A stretch of DNA of 64,000 nucleotides from Mactromeris polynyma (taxonomy: Eukaryota; Mollusca; Bivalvia; Venerida; Mactridae). Positions 39,286-49,100 of this stretch are shown here, one piece after another. The notes below the pieces were generated by a model. The model was not told where the DNA came from and did not search any database. It saw only the letters and a program-made list of their open reading frames with translations. The DNA lies in NCBI GenBank assembly GCA_032209605.1, contig JASFXZ010000001.1, forward strand, positions 42,784,619-42,848,618, read 5' to 3'. A program made the position numbers and the translations under genes. The stretch's first letter is position 1. Every line of letters begins with the position of its first letter.

Positions 39286-40020
39286 TTAGGTAGTGTTAAC
39301 TCTTAAGTCACTACACATAGATAGTATTTCCTGTTCAGGATTTCCCTCCAATTTCGGTATACTTGTCAATGCTTGCATAGCTTTCAGATATAATTTTGTC
39401 ATTTTTATCTTCCAGTTGTCATGGTATCTTGGATCCTTAATGATTCCAAACAGTTGTTGAAAGAGTCCCAGACAATCGTTGCCACGGTGAATGGTTCCAC
39501 AAACTAGTATCTGCACTAATCCATGTATATTAGATTTCACAAAAATACCCTCTCTTGTTAAATTTGGATTAAATAACAATTGTTCATTCTTTGGAAAACG
39601 CAGTAACCGTTCTGATATTAAAGCAGGATCACAAATGTCTTCTTTTGCTGGTTCTGGTGTCCACGTCTGTATTATAAGGTGACAATCGTCCCAGAAATGG
39701 TGCGGACCGAAATCTTGTGGAGTTTTTTGTAACGTCGGACAAAAAGAGTTCAAATTTTCATAAAACCATTGCGCAAACTTTTCACCAAGGACAGTAAAGT
39801 CTAACATATCTGTATCATTATTGTTAGAAGCATCTGGTGTTGTTTGTGCGTGATTATGCACATGAGTCACATTATAAATATGTTGTATTTTAATTTCCGG
39901 TGAAGAATGATTAGACCCAGCAGTACCAGTGAATGTTGTCCCTTGATTTTGAATTTCTAAATCTTGTGATGAAGACGCCCCTACTTCACTCTCATTTAGA
40001 TCAAGGTCAATTTCCATCAA
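39286..40020 (-). CDS. C3orf38: C3orf38 homologue exon 4 (DUF4518 core), with stop
   Basis: The acceptor ATTTCAG ends at 40021 and the reading frame continues in phase 0 to a TAA at 39288-39286, giving 244 codons and a stop. The first ~70 residues are the polar linker (HIYNVTHVHNHAQTT). The conserved core follows, from about DFTVLGEKFAQWFYENLNSF to the WKIKMTKLYLKA strand. No AATAAA is visible just downstream on the minus strand; a TATAAA variant lies about 30 bp after the stop. Confidence 0.92.
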   Translation of the reverse strand: MMEIDLDLNESEVGASSSQDLEIQNQGTTFTGTAGSNHSSPEIKIQHIYNVTHVHNHAQTTPDASNNNDTDMLDFTVLGEKFAQWFYENLNSFCPTLQKTPQDFGPHHFWDDCHLIIQTWTPEPAKEDICDPALISERLLRFPKNEQLLFNPNLTREGIFVKSNIHGLVQILVCGTIHRGNDCLGLFQQLFGIIKDPRYHDNWKIKMTKLYLKAMQALTSIPKLEGNPEQEILSMCSDLRVNTT

Positions 40021-42421
40021 CTGAAATCATTTCAAAATACTAACATTACTAGTAATATAATTCAATAACGAATGGTTATATGACAGAACTACATTATAGG
40101 TCTACCAGAGAATAGTAGATTGTCACAAATTCTCTCCCTATATCTCTTCTAGAGTTTTCTCCCTTTATTCCTCCTTTAGTATATCATGTATATATACACA
40201 TAAGGGGAGATAACTTGTGACAATCTCCTGTGTACCTGAGTATCTGACCTCAACAAGTTGCAGGGCGTAAACAGGAAATATTAATTTATATTTGTACAAA
40301 ATATAATATTGCATTTAAAAAAAAGAAGATGCAACAAAGACACGAAATGTTAACTTTTAAGTTTTCAAAGTCAAATATTTCTATTGTCAGAAGAAAACAG
40401 TTTTTAAGGGGGGGGGACTTAAATATGGACTTAAGTTTGATAGGTCAAGGGCCAGAACTCAGAATCTAAAGGCCTGTTTTAGCTCCCTATAAGTTATAAA
40501 ACTTGAATCCGGACATTGGGACAACTTTCATTATGATGACTAGAGTAATAGTGGGTTATATCGGACACCTCGGACTTCATTGACGTCTAGATCGTTACTT
40601 CCGTCGAATAATCGGCACACCTCTATTCGTTCGCGTCTGTTGCATTGTGCAAGATATTGAGATTAGCGTACATGTATCTACCGAGTAGAGTTAAATCACA
40701 TACTGACGAATTCTTCACTACCATCCTACTTGGGGAATATCGGACATATGCCGGGTATCATCGGACACAAATACGGGGAATATCGGACATTATTTTATCG
40801 GACGTTAACTTTGTCTTTAAATTTATTTATAATGATTAATTTCATTTTGAATAACATCATAACTCTGTACAATATTTGAATTAAGAGAAATGTTTCAAAT
40901 CCAAGCGCAAAAGCATTTAAGTTCATTCAACCTATTAATCAAGTGGCAGAAATGTCTTTTGAAATTTGCTGCTTCTCCGAAATTTTGCGAGGCTTGAAAA
41001 GGGAGGTTACTGCCAATGACGTGTCCTTCCACCAATCAAATTCTTCGACACATTCCTTGTTTCCAGTGACGTAGTGGTAGATGACGTGGTAGAATGTGAC
41101 GTACTGTCGATAAACAAACGGATCTAACACGTGTATTGGTGTTATATAGAGAAGAAATACAACGTTTACACATCGTCCGATGAACCCTAGGTGTCCGGTA
41201 TTACCCAATATTACTCTATAGATATGTGAATGCTAGGATTTAAACAATTCAATTAAGGATGAGTATGGACTATTGTCAGCCTTAAATGGCCCTGGAAGCT
41301 GACCAAGAGCACTTTGTGCTTGGATGAGCTAATACACATAAACTGAAGAAAATTTACCTCACTATCTTGAACATCTGTCCCCCATCTCTTCAGTATCTCT
41401 AAAATCAATCCATTTTTAATGCTAGGGATAGAAAATCCAATCTACAACAAAGTATAGAACAGATATTGAGTACTAAATGTACACCAACAAAATCCAGCAA
41501 GAAGTCAATGCATATAAAACAAAACATGAAAGCACACTAAGAACAAGGATTGAAGCAAAAGCAGTACTAAATGGATCTTAGAGGCAGTAAATATGTATCA
41601 TCTCTTTATTATTCGTTTAAGCATTCAATATAATTACTTACAATAATGACATAGGGGATGGGTGCAGGCTAATAATGACAATAATAAACTTTATTTTTTA
41701 TGGTAACTCATTAAGATATGCCACGGACATATAAACCATGGACATAAAAAAAACATGTATGCTAATTGATGAAAATCTGACCAAAGCCTATTTCCTGCGA
41801 TCATTTGGTGTGTCAAATTCCCATTTGTCAAGGGCAAAACAGAGAAAAATACATAACAGTGGCACGGCCATATAAACCATATGACATGGTTTATAATATA
41901 TGTCTGTGACAGTGGCATACATATACAGCATACCTCATTATTTTCTTTTAACACATCATTTAGGTACATGAAAAGTACATCTCTTTTTATTTTCTTTCTT
42001 TTTAGCAGCTCTATTGCTTTGGCTGTGTATGTAAGGATAGCTTTTATTCCTTCTGTAAAGATAAGAAATTTTGCAGAAATAAAGTAAAGCGAGTATTTTG
42101 ATCAAAAGCAGGTAATAAGTATGGCATGTGAATATAAGCAACAGTTAACACAAACTGAACAGTTTTTTTATATGAATAAAGATCTATGTAACAAATGGTA
42201 TATATAGAAGGTAAAACGACAAGAGTTAAACGTCTAAATATTTGTACAAATATCAAACCGAACAGTGTGATCATCCGAAAAAAGTTCACATCATAAAAAC
42301 CTGATTTTCCGCCTACGGTGATTCTCTTGCACGTCACGGTATCCACGAGAGATTTTATGTCCTCGAAATTTAATTTGTCTAAAATTTTACGACAACCGTC
42401 TGTCTCTGACTTCGTCAACAT
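39286..42421 (-). CDS. C3orf38: C3orf38 homologue (DUF4518 family), four exons, 352 aa
   Basis: The spliced product is 352 residues; human C3orf38 is about 329. Exons in transcript order are 42421-42301, 42052-41934, 41441-41358 and 40020-39286, with GT-AG introns and phases that join cleanly. The N-terminal part (SETDGCRKIL, LVDTVT, KAILTYTAKAIELL) matches the helical N-terminus of C3orf38 with the same spacing. The C-terminal core at about residues 182-330 carries FGPHHFWDD, CGTIHRGNDCLG and NWKIK, which correspond to GPQHFWHD, AGTVHRGNTCLG and TWKIK in human. Between them is a longer, polar, His/Asn/Thr-rich linker (residues ~110-180) that looks disordered. The family is poorly characterised; a role in apoptosis has been suggested for the human protein, and an NTF2-like fold is my expectation. 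Identity is confident, function is not. The gene is divergent from FBXO33. Confidence 0.9.
40541..41218. mobile_element. 678-bp TIR element in C3orf38 intron 3
   Basis: The left end reads TAGAGTAATAGTGGGTTATA then TCGGACACCT. The right end, reversed, reads TAGAGTAATATTGGGTAATA then CCGGACACCT, so the imperfect inverted repeats are about 30 bp long. The inside carries repeated ATCGGACA/G motifs (four between 40,738 and 40,803), which look like subterminal binding sites. It fills half the intron. No transposase is encoded. Confidence 0.65.
41358..41441 (-). CDS. C3orf38: C3orf38 homologue exon 3
   Basis: This is an 84-bp, 28-codon exon between TTTGTTGTAG and GAG|GTAAAT, in phase 0 on both sides. 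It encodes GFSIPSIKNGLILEILKRWG, which parallels human [21 protein letters not shown]. The low-complexity linker begins after it. Confidence 0.85.
41716..41923. mobile_element. Short MITE with CCACGGACATATA-like ends (C3orf38 intron 2)
   Basis: The left end reads TGCCACGGACATATAAACCA. The right end, reversed, gives GCCAC..., GACATATA and AAACCATG with small gaps. The termini resemble those of the 32-bp fold-back at 45,412. Confidence 0.4.
41934..42052 (-). CDS. C3orf38: C3orf38 homologue exon 2
   Basis: The acceptor is TTATCTTTACAG. The exon encodes GIKAILTYTAKAIELLKRKK and onward to KENNE, matching the human [21 protein letters not shown] segment without gaps. It ends in phase 0 at GAG|GTATGC. 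Confidence 0.88.
42301..42421 (-). CDS. C3orf38: C3orf38 homologue exon 1
   Basis: The exon encodes 40 residues plus one base. I chose the ATG at 42421-42419 because MLTKSETDGCRKIL lines up with the start of the human protein. An in-frame ATG at 42514 would add 31 residues and cannot be excluded. The donor is CAG|GTTTTT, weak after GT, but joining at phase 1 gives GGKS-E-GIKAIL, the same length as human between the conserved TVT and the AIL motif. Confidence 0.85.
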
Positions 42422-42582
42422 GTCTGGCCGTCTAGTTTCGGTTCGTTCCTTATCAAATTTTATTTTCGCGTGAAATCCATTGGGCTGGTACCTAAAGCTA
42501 GTCTCTCTAAACAATTTTGAGCGGAATATTGGGTACCAACAGCGCCAAATCCGTACGGAAACGGTACGGGCTTTATTCGATA

Positions 42583-42592
42583 GTCACGTGAC
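42583..42592. promoter_or_regulatory. GTCACGTGAC palindrome (CLEAR/E-box) upstream of C3orf38
   Basis: A perfect 10-bp palindrome lies about 160 bp upstream of the C3orf38 start, in a locally CpG-rich stretch (42,300-42,710). GTCACGTGAC is the consensus bound by MiT/TFE and USF bHLH-zipper factors in animals. Its use here is inference. Confidence 0.5.
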
Positions 42593-42687
42593 TTTTCAGG
42601 TAATGACTTATTTCTATCTCCAGCACTAGGCTATAGGCACACTCAATGACCCGGTGCGTGTGCAGTTTTTCTATTCGATCGTATCGC

Positions 42688-42704
42688 CCGGATGAATTAT
42701 CCGG
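42688..42704. promoter_or_regulatory. Inverted CCGGAT/ATCCGG pair
   Basis: Two 6-bp ETS-like half-sites in inverted orientation are separated by 5 bp, in the CpG-rich upstream part of C3orf38. The interpretation is weak. Confidence 0.2.
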
Positions 42705-43016
42705 CTTGTTTCATAGCAGATTATTAAGCATTTTTAAATTGTGCCTCGAAGTAAAGTTCAACAGTTAGATTCATGTTATGCGAACGCAATATTATATTAG
42801 GTAACGATAACATGGATCGATATCATGAATGAACATATTTCAAATTTATGACAAAACTGCATGAACCAAAATGAACGCATGTAAAAAGGAAATGATATAC
42901 TATATACAAAAAGATCGGACAGGGATACGCAAATGTACAGATGTATGTGAGGAGACACACCTTATATAATACAATTAAACCTTGTACAGTATGGTAGCTT
43001 ATGAGTACATGTACAC

Positions 43017-43266
43017 GAAGCTTGGGGATAGCTGCAGTCAATTATAATAAGAACTTTTCTGTATAATATATGTAGTTTTTGGATAGCCACAGTAAATAAC
43101 AACAAGAACTTCTCTGATATATGATATATCAGGTATTGAGTATATATGTAGCATGTGGATAGCCAAAGTAAATTATAACAAAAACTTCTCTGATATATGA
43201 TATATAGAGACGTTCATGTTATAATTTACTGTGGCTATCCCCAAGCTTCACATATACTCAATACCT
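43017..43266. repeat. 69-bp minisatellite, inverted block
   Basis: About three and a half monomers of the same repeat as 44,110-45,370. The first ones run in the opposite sense (TTGGGGATAGC..., GGATAGCCACAGTAAAT) and the last in the forward sense (ATTTACTGTGGCTATCCCC). The turn is at about 43,200 in a near-palindrome (TCTCTGATATAT and ATATAGAGA). Confidence 0.85.
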
Positions 43267-44109
43267 GCTAGAAGAATAGTAAAATTGAGACCTAATCTGG
43301 TCACTCCACAGCCGATTTGGGGGACAGGGCCCCCTTCGCCCCCGGTGGATCCAGGCCATAGAAGAGGTCGTAGATGACGCAACGAGTATAATTATTTAAA
43401 ACAAAACAATGTCCTGCAGACCCGATCCATAGCGTATAAACGTCTTAAAACAAAACAAAAGAGGTATTGCTACAAAAAGCCTAAGACAACCGTGAAGATA
43501 AATAATATTTATTGTATTGTTGTTAAAATGTCAATAATGGTGGATATATTACATAGATTTATATATACCTTATATTTTAATGTAATTATAAATTATTATA
43601 CAAATGCACGATACGGAATAGTAATAAATATATATTGCGTGGTATTTGCAGGCACCACAGTATCTTTCGTATTAAAAAAGTACCTAAAATTATTTGTATT
43701 TGCAATTTTAATTGGAAATTTCACTACAAAGTGTTAATTACAAATGCCACGGACCTGTCTGCTAAGTGAAACGAATTCCTTTTTATTGATATATTTATTT
43801 CCTAAGCAAGACATTTGCCTATCACATAGTTCATTTTCAATAATAGAATAATCTCGTGTTTCATCAACAACATCGAACTCCAATAGTTTTCTCTTTAAGT
43901 ACATAAAACATACTGTTGTAAGCGTTTATCTGATACATAGATCTAAGATAGCCCGAGGCTACATGTTACTGTGTTATACCAGTTATCTGTCGTTGATCAT
44001 CGGAAAATTTACGATCACTTACGGAAACTACCGACAGACAAATCGTCTGCTGACCAGTAGCCCAATCGATATCGATTTGCATCAACCGCATTTATCTGAT
44101 GAGCGATAT
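43267..44109. other. Unique spacer splitting the 69-bp array
   Basis: Opens with a G/C-run segment (GATTTGGGGGACAGGGCCCC, GGTGGATCCAGG) like those at 15,490 and 16,840, probably a small mobile-element end. The rest is unique AT-rich sequence with no coding signal. Confidence 0.4.
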
Positions 44110-45370
44110 TGTTGTGTATGTATAATTTACTGTGGCTTTCCCCAAGCTACATATACTCAATACATTATATATCAGAGAAGTTCTTGCTATAATTTAATGT
44201 GGCTATCCCCAAGCTACATATAAACTCAATACCTGCTATATCAGAGACGTTCTTGTTATTATTTACTGTTGCTATTCCCAAGCTACATATATAATCAATA
44301 CCTGATATATCAGAGAAGTTCATGTTATGATTACTGTGGCTATCTCCAAGCTACTTATATACTCAATACATTATATATCAGAGACGTTATTGTTATAGTT
44401 TACTGTGGCTATCTCCAAGCTGCATATATACTCAATATCTAATATATCCGAGAAGGTTTTAATGTAATTTACTGTAGCTATCCCCAAGCTACATATATAC
44501 TCAATACCTTATATATCAGCGAAGCTTTTGTTATAATTGACTGCGGCTATCTCCAATCTACATATATAACCAATACCTTATACACCAAAGTAGTGTTGGT
44601 TTTAATTGTCTGTGGCTATTCCCAAGATACATATATACTCAATACCATATATATTAGAGATGTTTTTGTTATAATTGACTGCGGCTATCCCTAAGCTACA
44701 TATATACTCAATACCATATATATTAGAGATGTTTTTGCTATAATTCACTGTGGCTATCCCTAAGCTACATATATACTCAATACCATATATATTAGAGATG
44801 TTTTTGCTATAATTCACTGTGGCTATCCCTAAGCTACATATATACTCAATACCATATATATTAGAGATGTTTTTGCTATAATTCACTGTGGCGATACCCA
44901 AGCTTCATATATACTGAATACCTGATATATCGGTTTCGTTATAATTTACTATTGCTATCTCCAAGCTGCATTTATTCTCAATACATGTACCTTACATATT
45001 AGACTCAATTTTGTTTTATTGTACTGTGTCTATTCCCTAGCTACATATATATTCAATACCTTATATATAAGCGAACCTTTTGTTATAATTGACTGTGGCC
45101 ATCGCCAAGCTCATCATATGCTCAATACCTTATATATTAGAGAAGATGTTGCCATATTTCACCGGGCTATCTCAAAGCTACATATATACTCAATGACGTG
45201 TATATCAAACACAAGTATGTTGTAATTTACTATAGCTATCCCCAAGCTACAATTACACTCGATACCTTACATATCGGAGAAGCTTTTGTTATAATTGACT
45301 GCGGCTATCTGCAAATTACACATGTATACCCAATACCGTATATATCAGAGAAGTGTTGGTTTTAATTGAC
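44110..45370. repeat. 69-bp minisatellite between C3orf38 and FBXO33
   Basis: About 18 copies of a unit built of ATAATTTACTGTGGCTATCC, CCAAGCTACATATATACTCA and ATACCTTATATATCAGAGA. Spacing is exactly 69 bp for the most uniform copies (44,683, 44,752, 44,821, 44,890); outer copies are more diverged. The array ends about 380 bp before the FBXO33 start codon. Because 69 is a multiple of three, a minus-strand frame stays open through four copies; this is not a gene. Confidence 0.92.
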
Positions 45371-45411
45371 TTTCAATTTGACTTTTCTTTTAAATGTATA
45401 GTTATTGAAAC

Positions 45412-45443
45412 CACGGACCTATATACAGGTATATAGGTCCGTG
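45412..45443. mobile_element. 32-bp perfect fold-back with 7-bp target duplication
   Basis: Two 14-bp arms (CACGGACCTATATA and its exact complement) are separated by CAGG. They are flanked on both sides by TTGAAAC (45,405-45,411 and 45,444-45,450). This looks like a MITE reduced to its two termini. A related CCACGGACATATA terminus is at 41,720. Confidence 0.65.
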
Positions 45444-45727
45444 TTGAAACATATGTAGTAAACTGTTCTTGGGATACACTATCTACATGAACAAACCGTA
45501 ATACGATATTACACGACAATGTATTAATTTATTCCAGTAAGTTACACGCCAAATTATTTGATTGCTCAGCGCAATACATTCATATTGTAGTCTTAAACGG
45601 CAAACGCAGAGTCCAACAAGCAAGGGACGTCACACCTGGTGGTATTTTATGGTAACACCGGCAAGCGTGAGGATAGCTTTCAGTAAAGCGTGCGTATAGA
45701 AAAAGGGCGATCCAAAGACTTTTCAGC

Positions 45728-45735
45728 TGACGTCA
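45728..45735. promoter_or_regulatory. Perfect CRE (TGACGTCA) before FBXO33 start
   Basis: The palindromic CREB/ATF site lies 15 bp before the ATG. A 7-of-8 version (GACGTCA) is at 45,626-45,632. The transcription start is unknown, so the perfect site may be in the promoter or in the 5' UTR. Confidence 0.45.
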
Positions 45736-45749
45736 GAATTAAAATAGAA

Positions 45750-46123
45750 ATGGCAGGACACAGCTGGGCGCTCATGCCCAGTGTCCTTATAGTTGAAATT
45801 CTTTCGTATGTATCGCTGAAGGACATGCTCAATGCTTCTTCAATTTGTAAGACATGGAGGTCTTACTTGTTTCAAGCTAAGTTATGGCCGAGAATAGTTG
45901 TTTTTATGCGTCGAAATCGTAGACATAGAAACAAGTTTCTGGCAGACGTTTGTGGACGATTCGTTCGTGAGTGCGCAGTTTATTTCGATCCGCATGACGG
46001 GGAAGAAATGAAGGATTGTTACAAAATGCTTCAAGTTTTGAATGAAAATAGAAACATACAAGTGTTACAGCTGCATCCACGCAGTTGCCATATTGAATGG
46101 ACGGAATCTGTGACCAGTGACAG
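45750..46123 (+). CDS. FBXO33: FBXO33 exon 1 (F-box)
   Basis: I chose the ATG at 45750 (GAAATGGCA). It aligns with the F-box-proximal methionine of human FBXO33, and the upstream in-frame stretch lacks another ATG. The exon contains the whole F-box and ends in phase 2 at ACAG|GTAAAT. Confidence 0.88.
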
Positions 46124-49100
46124 GTAAATATTTTTGTTTTGGAATTGGGCCAATCAGCTGAGTTCTAAAAATAGTAACACGATGTAAACATAAACACCAG
46201 CGGTCACGTGACAAATGTCAAAATAGATTAAACGTACGAATTTAAGCGTTGGTTTTGCGTAAAAGCTCATTTCAATCGTCGTATCATTCATATCCCATAA
46301 TATGACATAGTTATTAATCGAAACATTGTGCTTATGCGGTTACTGCGCATGCCATATGAGAAGTTGTTAATTGCATGGCCTTGACACTGTTAAATCAGAG
46401 ACGACCAATGGTTGTCATATATGTTAATCAATCAAAAGAGTTGTATATGATCTATTGTTGCATTAGCATTTCTTTGTTTATAATTCACCTCCCCTCAGTC
46501 AACAAGTGGATTTAAAGGTTAAGGTTATACGTCTTTATATTGACAAATAAATGTATATCGTTGTGTGACCATGCTACAGTACACATATCACACACTACAC
46601 ATTCACTTTCTTATGGATGTAATTTATATTCATGATCTTTGCATTATTCAGGTTTTTACATCAGATTGAGTCCATCATTCAAACAAGTAGAAAAATGAAG
46701 CATTTATCGTTGGGCTGCTCAGAAGAATTGCTTGCACATTGTGACAGTTGGATCGACATTCTGTCCAGTCTTCATTCTAATTCTCTTGAGAGTCTGCACT
46801 TGGCAAGTGTGAAGGAAGACTCAGAAAATTATGGAATTGTAGACTTGGATGTGAGCAAATTTCAGTCCTTCATTTGCCTGAAGCATCTTAGTATTGACTA
46901 TGATCATCTTAACAACAAGTTTCTTCACATTTTTTCTGAATCCTGTCGAACTCCCTTACAGTCCCTGAAAATTCACGTACATGGAGTCGGTCCAGATCAC
47001 GAGAAGGTTACAAATGCATCCTGGCGACAATTTTCTAACCATAATGCCAAAGTTGAAGTTACCATTAATCTCATTCATTCCTACACTGGTGTGTCAAATC
47101 TTCTGGACATATTGAAACCAAATATTCGCTTGACACATTTCCGACAGTTCTTTTGCTCAAATATAAATGTGCCAGCTCTTGGACTTATGTCTGGATATTA
47201 TTCAAAAACTCTGAAGTCGGTTCATATTGTTGATGGTTTAGCTAATGGAATGCCTGTTGAATATGAAGTCACAGCAACTGAAGACCCATTTGTGATGGTG
47301 GCTTGGAGATGCATGAAACTGGACCAGTTCACACTGATCGGTTCGTATATTTGCCTGTTTTTGTGTTGTACAAAATGTTCACTTATCGCTCCTAAAAAAG
47401 TGAGAATATTCTGTTTTGTTAGTTTCTAATAATATGTGTTCTGTTGTTGGTTTGAATTAATGAAATAAATTTTTTCTCAAATGTATGTTCTCATTGGTGA
47501 TTAAAATTTCATAATACATGTATCTACTCTTCTCTCGATATATGGACTGCAGTTTTAAGAAAGTATGTTATGGAGTGCTGTCTCATAGAGGCAGTGTTTC
47601 TTTTCACTTCTAGGGGAATGGTGGCGGGGCCGTTAGATAGGGGGAAATAGCGTTGTGGGGGGAAAAATAATGTGCATAAAAAAGTATACATTGCTATGTC
47701 TGTATTCACTACGCTTCTTTGTTGCAGTGATGTAAACATGTAAATATGCTAACAGATCAGTTAGTTTCATTACAGGTCAATGTTTTCTTTCTGACTAAAA
47801 ATATCAACAATACTGGCAACATCTCCAATTTAAAAAAAAAGCTGTAGGAGGGGGAATTTTAACGGAGGATAGGGGAAAAAAACATACTTTTGAGTGAGGG
47901 GAATGGGTCTGAATTTCGGCCCCAAAAAACCACTGAGTGGATATGTCGCAGGGCATATTTAGGGCCATTTATGGGTACCATTCTCCTAAAATAGTTAAGG
48001 TTGATCCATATTATTGCATTTGTAAAAATATGTTTGTCATAATTGACAATTTACAGTGTAAAACGTCAATAATGAATCTGTGGTTGAAAATTCCCCTTTT
48101 ACATGAAATTCTCTCATAGTATTTCTTGTTTCTTTGGGGAATGGGGCCAAATATCGGCCCAAAATTTGCCATAAAAAAGGACTGTGTTATATATCGACTG
48201 CCATGGCTGTCATTGTTGTAGGTTACCACATGTCAGATGATGATCTGATTGCCATTGCAAGACTTCGAGGAAACTCACTGAAGTTGTTACACATTCCTGC
48301 TTCCTGCATAGGATGGTTTGGTGAAGATGGTATGGAGTATGTCGGTAATGCTGGAACTGACCTGGATACCATGGTAACATACAACACTAATATTTTCTTA
48401 TATTTTACGAGCTGAATTGTGGCATTATGTCTTTACCACATGAGATTTTTTTAAAACTTTTCTGGATCAACATTGTCACTTCAGCTTTGCATTTACTGGA
48501 CATTGATATTAATTTTGTGAAATTATTATAGTTGCTGACTTCCGCGGCGCCTAACTACTCTTTAGGGAACAGAGGCCCTTGGGTATGGGGAGCTTCTTTT
48601 TAAAGGAATGGAATAGTTTATACGTAAAACGTTTTCAACCCAACGTAACAAAACATATACTCTGATTTAGTTCTAGAGTCCATCCAATTATCTCTATGTA
48701 AATAAACAGTAATTAATTGATTATTTAAGCTCACAGCTTATTTATAAATGATTGCATATTATCTTGAAAAAATTGAAGGTGTTTGAGGGGATTTTGAAAA
48801 AATGGAGGAAAAGTATATACTATATTGCAGGACATGGAGAATAGGACCAATTTTGGTCGCAAGAAAATGACAAATAGGGGGGGGGGCACTGATATACCTG
48901 TCAAGATGTTTCCTGTTTGATATTGATTTACCCATGTGGCTTGTGTATTGCTAGATTTGCCTTGATGTAAAGAGTTTATGCACTGAAAAATCAATTTTTA
49001 TTAAGATTGTCATGTTTTATGCACTGTATATTTGTATGAATTGTAGATGTTTAATCTACGTATTGTTGATAACCTTCAGCTCAACTATCATACAGGAAGT

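Noticed and set aside
42422..42514. Upstream in-frame ATG of C3orf38
   Set aside because: Possible, but the downstream ATG aligns with the start of the human protein and the extra 31 residues look unlike the family.
44602..44901. Minus-strand ORF of four 23-residue repeats (NYSKNISNIYGIEYICSLG-like)
   Set aside because: It is produced by the 69-bp minisatellite, whose unit is a multiple of three. There is no signal outside the repeat and no splice context.
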